A program made the position numbers and the translations under genes. A stretch of DNA of 64,000 nt from Zygnema cylindricum (Eukaryota; Streptophyta; Zygnematophyceae; Zygnematales; Zygnemataceae): the NCBI GenBank assembly GCA_037447655.1, contig JBBHKE010002692.1, positions 98,872-162,871 of the forward strand, given 5' to 3'. Each line of letters begins with the position of its first letter. The stretch's first letter is position 1. This document shows, one piece after another, positions 56,501 through 64,000 of this stretch. The notes beneath the pieces were generated by a model. That model was not told where the DNA came from. It saw only the letters and a program-made list of their open reading frames with translations, and did not search any database.

Positions 56501-58128
56501 TGAAAAGTCAAGGCATCCTCCCCGGTATAAAGGTAGATACCGGTCTCCAGCCCATTGACGGAACTGACGGGGAAACTTCCACCCAGGGACTTGACGGACT
56601 CGCGGACCGATGCCGAAGGTATTTTTCAAATTTTTCCTCCCCTCCCTGCAAAAATCTTTTCCTCTCTCCCCTCCCTCAAAAAACTTTTTTTCTCTCTCTC
56701 TCTCTCTCTCTCTCTCCAGCCTCCAATGGTCACTGTCTCTCACTCCTTTGCCCTCCCAATGGTGGCTACTTTACCCTGCTGGAATGCTCAGTCTCTCTTA
56801 ATGCTTACTCTCTCCTAATGCTCTCACTCTCTCCTAATGCTCTCACTCTCTCCCAATGCTCTCTCTCTCTCCCAATGCTCTTTCTTGCAATGCTCTCTCT
56901 CTCTCTCCCATTGCTCTCTCTTTCTCCCTCTGCGCTTTTTTTCCCAATGCTCTCTCTCTCCCTATGCTTTCTCCCTCCCAATACCCATTCTCTCCCTATG
57001 CTCTCTCTCTCCCTCTGCTCTCCCTCGTCCTCTGCCCTCCCTCTCCCTACGCTCTCCCTCTCCCTCTGCTCCCCCTCTCCCTTTGCTCTCCCTCTCCCTC
57101 TGCTCTCCCTCTCCCTCTGCTCTCCCTCTCCCTCTGCTCTCCCTTTCCCTATGCTCATTCTCTCCTGACGCTCTTGCTCTCCCAATATTTTCTCTCCCTG
57201 TGCTCTTTCTCTCCCTGTGTTCTCCCTCTCCCTATGCTTACTCTCCCCCTCCCACTCCCCTGTCCCCCCTCAGGTACTACCAGCAGGGCGCCCGATTCGC
57301 CAAGTGGCGTGCCGTGCTGCGAGTCGACGGCAGCGGTGTGCTGCCGTCGAGTGCGGCCGTGAGGGACAACGCGCATGCACTGGCCAGATATGCGGCAATA
57401 TGCCAGGTGGGGGGGGGGGAAGGGGGAGAGAGGGATTTTTGGGGGGGAGGGATTGTCGAGGCGGGGGAACTGTGTGGGGTATTGGAGTGGATGGCAAGGG
57501 AGTGTGCAAGAGGTAGGAAGTAGAAGATAGATGAAGGGAGAAGGGGAAGGATTAGTTTGTTTTAGTTGGTTGGGAAAGTTTGTAAGAGGTGGGAAGGTAA
57601 TGAGAGGGAGAATTGGGACGAAGGTGAGTTTTCGGATTCTAGGGAGGTTTTAAGTGACTGGGAAGGAAGGGAATGAAGGAAGGGTAAAGAAAAGAGAGAG
57701 ATCTCTGGTTGGGCAGTGGGAATCTAAGGATCAAATCTGTTTTTAGAGGATACAGTCTACACTTCTAAGAAACGACAAAAAAGAAAGGAAAGGAAAGCTC
57801 ACTAGATGACGTAGCTTTAGAATGCTAAAGCTCACTTGTCATGGGCAGGGGGAGGGGGAGAGGAACTGTTGGGGAGGGAGAGGGAGGAAGGGAGAGTGAC
57901 CATTTGGGGGGAGGGGTGACAGGCAAATGGATTAGTGCCCATTGTGGAGCCGGAAGTGACTTTGGGAGAGGGAGACTACAGGTGAGGGGAGAACTAGATC
58001 TGAAAGGGATTGTTATCATCTTTTTTTTTCTGTTTTTTTTTTTTGGGTCAGTTTTTCTTATTTCCCATGGCTTTTTCTTGGAGGAGGAGCTTGAAAGTTC
58101 TCCTTAACTGCTCCCACTGCTTCCTTTG

Positions 58129-58195
<67 letters not shown>

Positions 58196-59943
58196 TTTCT
58201 CTTTCTCTCTCTCTCTTTCTCTCACCCCCTCTCTCTCTCTCTCTCCTCCCTCTCTTTCTCTTTCTCATTTCTTCTCCTTTCCCCTTTCTCCTTTCTCCCT
58301 TCTCCTTTCTCTCTTCTCCTCTCTCCTTTCTTCTTTCTCTTCTCTTTCTCTCTCTCACTCTCTCTCTCACCTTCAGGCTCTCTTTCTTTCCTGATTTTTC
58401 CCCTTACCTTTTTGCATCTTATCTGTTTTTTTGAAATCAGTATCGAGCGAACTGCCTATGTTTCCGAGAGAGTGAATACACATGTTTTCCGACTTCTCAA
58501 CGAATACAAGTATTTTTTTTGACCTTTTTTTATTATTATTATGATTTTTCCTACATTCTGTTTTTTATTGTTTGTGACATTTTATTGTTATTGTTGTTGA
58601 AGTTTTTAGTCTTAACCATTTTTTTTTCTGTGTTTTTGATTACAATCAATTTAGTTGTTTTATGGTTGTAATTCATTCTAATGTAACTTTTCAATCAGAA
58701 TTTCTAGTGTTGTGTATTGTCGGGGTTTTGCCGATAATCCATATGTACCTTGTTTTGGCTTGCCGATAATCAATATATTGGCACAAATATATGGACACCG
58801 GTGTTATCGCCGATAAAAAGCTGATTATATAGGTTTTCTATTGCGATAACACCGGTACTCATAACTATCGGCGATAATTGTACGGTTTATACTGTACAAT
58901 TGTACGGTTTATTCCGTCATACTGAACCGTAGTTATTCCGTTACACAGAGTACGGAACAGATTGGTACATGTGGCATGCCACGCCATGTACAGCGTTAAT
59001 ACAGTATATTATGAAGTACTATTATATAGCGTACTATGTTTTTTCTATTTATCGCCGATAAGAAATTTGTTGGTCTCGGAGCGATATATCGGGACTCTGA
59101 CCGTTTGATAACCGATAACTATCGGTATCGGTGTTATCGCGATAAATTTCTTGTCGATACACAACACTAAGAATTTCCCACTGCATAAAATTACCGTATT
59201 CGTCATTTCCTTTTTCTATTTTAATATGAAGTTTTTAATGGTAGACTTGAATCAGAGTTTATTGTATCTTTCAATTTTGTTTTCCTTTATTGCCTACAAA
59301 TTCTTACTATTGTGAGTTTTTTTTCCCTTTTTCCCTTTGTTTTTTTTTATCTCAGTGTAATTTTGGAAGGAATTCTGTTAAAGCCCAACATGATTCTTCC
59401 TGGTAAGCCCCAAAATTATGTTAAATCCTATTCTTATAAAACGTAATTATGAAAATTATTATCATTGTTATTATTGCTGTTCTTATTATGTTTTTTATTA
59501 TTGTTATTGATAATAGTTTTTTTGTTTGAGTTTTTTTATTCATCAATCTTTTTACGTTTTTTTCACGGAAATTTTAGGATTTTCCTCTTTCTCTTTTCTT
59601 TCTCTCCCCTTTTCCCTACCTCGTCTAATTTTTTATTTTTTTTGGGTTCTTCTTTGATTAAAATAAACCCTCCTCCCTCTCCCTCCCCTTATTTCATTTT
59701 TCCGATTTTTAATATCAACTAAAATAGTCGACCAACTATTCCTCCTCTTACCTCCTATTTATCAATTTATTTTCTTTTTTATTCTACCTTTAACTTTTAT
59801 TGCATTATCATTTGTTTATTTACATCTCTCTCTCCCTACCCCCTCCCTCCCAGGCCTAGACGTCCCTACTCCTCCCCCCTCTGAGGTGGCTCGCTACACT
59901 GTCCGAACCATGAGGCGATCTGTGCCAGCCGCTGTGCCAGGTA

Positions 59944-59995
<52 letters not shown>

Positions 59996-61582
59996 CCTCC
60001 CTCTCTCCCTCGAGAGTGTACAGTCGAGTGGCGGAATCGCCATCGTTTTTAGTTTTTTTTTTATTTCTGTTTTTTTTGCCTTTTTTTCTTTTGCCTCATT
60101 TTTATTTTTTGTTTTCATTTATCTCTATCCCTCTTTTATTATATATTGATTAATTAACATTTTTTTTTTTTTATTTAAAACAGGAATCCATTTTCTCTCC
60201 GGAGGAATGAGTGAAGAAGAGGCCACTCTCAATCTCAACGCTCTCCAGGTGTCCCCCTGCCTCCCTCTCCCTCCCCCACCCTCTTTGTTTCTTAATGAGG
60301 CCCATTTTTTTACTCTCATATATTCATATATTCATATATTCTTTTCTTCAAACTTTATTCCCCTCTTTTTTTGTTGAGGAATTGTCTTTTTCTTTTTTAT
60401 TTGTGTTAGACATTATTTTATTTCCAGTTTTTTTCTTTTAAAAATATGAACTTATTATTTTCTGGTTTTTTTTTTAGGAGTACGGACCTAACCCTTGGGC
60501 CCTCACATTTTCCTACGGTCGTGCCCTCCAATCGAGTACTCTCAAAATTTGGGGAGGAAAGGTAAATTACACCTTTTTTTTCCTTCTCCCTCTCCCCCCT
60601 CCCCCCTTCCTCGTGCCTATTTGTCCATCTCCCTCTCCACCCAAAACCATTTTTTTCTATTTGTTTTTTTTTTGTTTTCGCTTTTTTTTCTGACTGTTTT
60701 TTTTTTTTTTCAGCTTCTCCCTTCCTTTTTTCAAAAATAAATAAAATTGGAACTTTTCTTTTGATGTATTACCTCTGTTTTTTCCCCTTTCTCATTTCTC
60801 TCTCTTTTTTTTTTTTTCAGTTTTCCTCCTATTTTGGTTTTTCTCAAGTTTTCTGTTTATGTGATTTTTTTTTATTTTTTTTTTAGGAGGAGAATTGGGC
60901 AGCGGCCCAAGAGAGACTCGTGGCTCTCGCTAAGGCCAATTCCGAGGCCCAGGTACCCCTTTAGACACTACTATTAATTTGTTTATTTATTTATTATCTT
61001 TTTGTTTATTTATTTATTCATTTTACTTATGTTTATTTTAGTTATTCGTTCATTTATTTGTTTTATTTATTTGTTTATTTTTTATTTATTTCTTCATTTC
61101 TTCATTTATTTTATATTGTTTCATTTTTCATTTATCTAACTATATTTATTTTATTTTATTTATTATGATTCATTCGACTTGACTATTTATTGAACGGTTA
61201 TTGTTTATTTTTTCCAATTTTTCCGTTATTGTTAGTTTATTTATTTATTTGTTGATTCAATTGTTTCTCTCTATTTTCACCCCTTCAAGTTAAATTTGTT
61301 TTTGTTGATAAATTCACATCTTTAATGCGATTTTTGGAAACCTATTTTTTTTGTTTTTTCTAACTTCCTTCCCTCCTTTGTCTTTATCATTTCTCTTCCT
61401 TTCCTTCCTTCCTCTCTCAAACTCTCCCCCATCTCTCTCTCTCTCTCTCTTTCTCGCTCTCCTTCTCTCCTTTTTCTCTGCCCCTCCCTTATTTTCAGCT
61501 TGGAAAGTACACTGGACCCCATCCTTCCCCCGGAGGAGGAAGAATTCTTCAGGCTCTCCGATTGGGAGGGGCTGGAAAATAG
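53501..61582 (+). CDS. FBA: Class I fructose-bisphosphate aldolase, probably plastidic
   Basis: Thirteen coding exons, phases all consistent: 53501-53534, 54820-55048, 55305-55389, 56425-56618, 57274-57406, 57923-57981, 58441-58509, 59356-59402, 59854-59940, 60184-60248, 60478-60561, 60887-60952, 61499-61582; 411 residues. It cleaves fructose-1,6-bisphosphate to triose phosphates (and the reverse in the Calvin cycle) through a Schiff base. Catalytic features: [12 protein letters not shown] (Asp79), KWR (Lys191), VEPE (Glu234, Glu236) and the Schiff-base lysine in EGILLKP (Lys277); [12 protein letters not shown] and [14 protein letters not shown] are also typical. The first 45-50 residues are Ser/Ala-rich, with [11 protein letters not shown] as in plant plastid isoforms, so a transit peptide is likely. 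The C-terminus ends GGAGK, without the usual terminal Tyr. Introns are long and repeat-laden. Confidence 0.96.
54555..54819 (+). repeat. Copies of the exon 2 acceptor region in aldolase intron 1
   Basis: The true edge gtcctatctgaacag (54805-54819) has relatives at about 54558 (gtcctatctgaatc), 54608 (atcctatccgaacatc) and 54666 (gttctatctgaacatg), each followed by a ctttcctctccc-rich spacer. Only the last keeps the AG. Confidence 0.82.
55595..56424 (+). repeat. Degenerate copies of the exon 4 head in aldolase intron 3
   Basis: The exon 4 head (tagtacatcagcggcaccat at 56422) recurs at about 56197 (cagtacgtcagctgtacccc, then catgttt.ctgaaattttgttc) and 55911 (ccgtatgtcagcattactaa, then catgttttgatgaaactttc). 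Weaker copies start near 55735 and 55610. Each unit then has cttccaa...gtgtcgac.atc.tcttttc-like text and a ccaccgtttt/ctccctc spacer. Unit length is about 180-285 bp. The nearest copy is open and follows an intact acag. Confidence 0.88.
56785..57235 (+). repeat. Minisatellite of ctctctcccaatg and ctctccctctg units in aldolase intron 4
   Basis: Irregular units of about 12-24 bp (tctctcccaatgctctctct, later tctccctctccctctgctct) fill most of the intron up to the acceptor before 57274. The long Ser/Leu/Pro frames are composition. Confidence 0.9.
58133..58192. repeat. (CT)n then (CA)n microsatellite in aldolase intron 6
   Basis: About 25 ct units followed by cacacacacaca, in the pyrimidine-rich 3' half of the intron. 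Confidence 0.93.
58697..59177. mobile_element. Non-autonomous hAT-like element in aldolase intron 7, TSD agaatttc
   Basis: Termini tagtgttgtgtattg (58705) and cgatacacaacacta (ending 59169) are inverted repeats with one mismatch. The 8-bp duplication agaatttc flanks both sides (58697-58704, 59170-59177). The 465-bp interior is rich in ccgataa/ttatcggcgata words and has no transposase. 8-bp duplication and TAG...CTA ends fit hAT. Confidence 0.92.
59948..59994. repeat. (CT)n microsatellite directly after the exon 9 donor
   Basis: About 23 ct units start only some 8 bp inside intron 9 of the aldolase gene. Confidence 0.93.
60960..61260. repeat. tttatttatttgtttatt-type repeats in aldolase intron 12
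   Basis: Irregular tttattta/tttgttta/ttcatttt units, AT-rich, no coding content. Confidence 0.8.
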
Positions 61583-64000
61583 TGTGGGAGAGAGAGAAAG
61601 TAAGAGGGAGAGAGAGTAAGAGGGAGAGAGAGTAAGAGGGAGAGAGAGTGAGAGGGAGAAAGAGCGAGAGAGGGGGAGAGAGATCGAGAGAAAGAGAGAG
61701 AATAACCAAAAAGAAGCAAAGGACAAAACAAACAAACTAACAACAATCAGGGAGGAAACATAATATTAAACAAAAGAAATATCTTAGAAAAGTTGGCGAC
61801 AGAAATTTCACTTATATCGTATTTATCTTCTTCAAATGAGGAAAATATTAAAAAAAAAATTGAATTTGAAATCTCGAAAAAGAATTGAGAGAAATGTCGA
61901 AAAGTCGAAATGTTTGGTATTAAAAAAAGATATGCAAAAGTTTGATTAAAAAAAAAGGAATAGCTAGTTAAAAAAAAAAAATGGATCGTGAATTTATATA
62001 GATGTATTTGGGAAGAGAGGAAAAATATATTTTAGTTTTTAGTTTTTAGTGGTGAAAAAAATGTAGGTTAAAATGTTAAATTTTCTTTCTCTTTTTTTTT
62101 CGGTTTGGTTATGTAGAGAGAAAAAGTAAGTATTTTTCGAAGAAATTTTGTAAACATTTGAGGTATGAGAAAAAAAAAAAAAAACAATTCACAATGTTTG
62201 TCTAGATGGTTTTGTAATCAAATGGAAAATGTTCCAAAATTTGAAGATTTTATGCATTTTCAAAAAGTGTTTTTTTTGTTGACAATTTTTCATTTCCCTT
62301 TTTTTTTCCTCTCTTAACTACATTTTCTATTTTTTTAATTTGTTGGCCACATATAGAGGTGTAGAAACTACTCTTTTGCAAAACTAAAAAATCTTTAAAA
62401 AAAATCTTAGAAAGCCCTTCCCTTATGAAAACGTTTTGGGTTAAAAAAAATTGAAGGCTTGTTATCCTAAAATAATTATTTTTGAATTATAAATCGACCT
62501 TCAAATAGAGGATTGTTTTCATTTGAAAAACAAGAGAAAAAAAATGACTCGCAATTGAATCGAACATTAAATAAAAACCTTTGAAAAATATGCATAAATT
62601 TGAGTTAATTTGTTGAAAGTTATTGGTTTTATAAGTCTCTATGTTACAATTTAGAGTATTAAAAATAATACAGTTTTACGGTTAAGTTAATAATAAAGCA
62701 ATATTTTGTCGTAATTAAGTAATGTTTACCCACTAAAGTATATAAAATATACAAGAAAGATATTATATATAACATAAAAAGATAATAAGTTTAATTATTC
62801 GATGATCATCACTAAAAAAGTAGAAAGGAAACAGGAAGAAAATGCGAAGCCGAAAAATCACAGAAAAATTGTGCAAAAAAGGAACAAGGATAACTTTTTC
62901 TTTGCGAAACTTCGCATCTTTGTCCCTTTTGTTAAGCGTTTTCGAAATTTTATTATGAGTCTTGTCCACATCGAAATGGACCAAATGATAGGTTGTCACG
63001 ATTATATTTTTGGTCGAACGAACATAATTAGAAACCTGTAATAGAATTGGTATTTTTGTATAATTATATATTATTTTGGTAATAATATTATATGCTATAC
63101 ATATTATTTGGTGATAGAATTGCTGAAACGGAGAGAAACGTGTAGAAGGTAAGTATAATTTTTTAGGGAGAAATAAAGAACAAAAAAAGAAAATCATAAT
63201 TCCTTCTCTAAAACTTGGTTCAAAAATGTAAACTTAATTTAATTCTACATCATAAGTTATAATTAGAAACAATTTAAAATCATTTTATTTCAAGTATAAA
63301 GGGTGTTTAGGGTATTTAGGGAAATGGTTTCTTATAAAGGTCACAAACTCCCGATTTAAGGCTCCATTAAAAAGTATTATTCATATTTGAAAAAAAAAAA
63401 AAAAGTTCCGTGCTACTTTATTTACTTTTCCACGAATAATAAGCTTTTATTGCTAATAATAAACAACAATGGTGGTGACTGCTTTAGAGTTTTCAATTTA
63501 TTTCATTTATTTCCGGTTCAAATGACATGGATGAATAATATTAAACATCAAATATTAATGCCAAAAATAATGAAATATAACCAGCTTTTTTAATAAAAAA
63601 TCATCATTCATTATGTACAAACAAGGCTATTCCTGTGTTGGGAGAGCAAAAAAAAACAGCGAAAAGTACTGGTTTTACTAGCACTAATAACGGTTTATCT
63701 TTAATCACCATTTATATTTTATTTTTATAAGTTGCTTTCATTTCTTCATTGGCCTTTATTTGCCTTCCAGTTCTTTTTTGTAATCTAGTCTTTAAAATCC
63801 CACTTACTAAGTTCTTATTGAAGTATTTTATTAAAATATTATTGTCCATACAATTCTCAATACTGTAAGTTTTTTTAGGGTTTTCCAACATTTTGATCCA
63901 TGGCCCGACTTATGTACGAGTATTAAAAAAGGTAAATACACACTTATTATGCCCAAACCAATTATTTATATATTTTAACCCAATTTCAGTTAAAAGTTTA
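61583..64000. other. AT-rich 3' flank, no gene recognised
   Basis: A short gagaggga run (61590-61700) follows the aldolase stop, then very AT-rich sequence to the window end. The longest frame (62763-63197, minus) has Phe/Ile/Lys/Tyr-biased text and no motif, so I do not call it. The aldolase 3' untranslated region should be in the first few hundred bases. Confidence 0.5.

Noticed and set aside
56443-57523. Long overlapping frames with repeated Ser-Leu-Cys-Ser-Pro text
   Set aside because: Product of the CT-rich minisatellite in aldolase intron 4; no frame other than exons 4 and 5 matches a protein family.
62763-63197. 144-codon minus-strand frame
   Set aside because: AT-rich by composition, with no motif, homologue or splice context recognised.

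Overview
The window is nuclear DNA of a eukaryote of the green lineage, most likely a streptophyte alga or plant. Three spliced genes point there: a RUS6/DUF647 (root UV-B sensitive) homologue, a cytochrome P450 of the CYP72-clan type, and a class I fructose-bisphosphate aldolase with a plastid-type N-terminus. The retrotransposon primer-binding sites also match the anticodon arm of plant-type initiator tRNA-Met. Introns are GT-AG and many carry long pyrimidine or CT-repeat tracts. The species cannot be fixed from the sequence.

Layout. 1-5255: non-coding, internally repetitive DNA, with the start of an unknown minus-strand gene running off the left edge. 5256-11705: a young, structurally complete Ty1/copia element (minus strand, 1050-bp LTRs, TSD ccaga). 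Its gag-PR and pol frames are split by one stop codon, and an integrase catalytic Asp is replaced by Asn. 12069-12665: an unknown 198-aa gene, paralogous to the one at the left edge, inside a duplicated block of about 1 kb. 13626-16025: a cluster of foldback MITEs. 16196-16830: a purine tract. 16837-32443: a nest of decayed LTR elements, consisting of a copia relic, a second copia element split by a third copia element inserted in its integrase region (TSD ttccc), and a Ty3/gypsy 5' end. 32444-35130: non-coding repeats. 35131-43459: RUS6-like gene. 44102-44791: a small hAT element. 46812-51221: P450. 51874-52899: a tRNA-like relic and a MITE. 53239-61582: plastid-type aldolase with a G-box upstream and a small hAT element in intron 7. 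61583-64000: AT-rich DNA with no gene recognised.

The main unexpected pattern is in the introns. In the RUS6-like and aldolase genes, several introns hold two to five degenerate tandem copies of the neighbouring exon edge, usually polypyrimidine tract, AG and the first 20-80 nt of the downstream exon. In one RUS6 intron the copies are of the upstream exon end with its donor side. The true exon is the last (or first) unit of the array. This suggests that introns here grow by serial duplication across splice junctions, leaving arrays of decoy splice sites.

Two further patterns stand out. Three copia elements share a primer-binding site complementary to the anticodon arm, not the 3' end, of initiator tRNA-Met, so that the anticodon overlaps a gag ATG. 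The LTRs of two of these elements also carry tRNA-like box A/box B sequence on the strand opposite to gag-pol.
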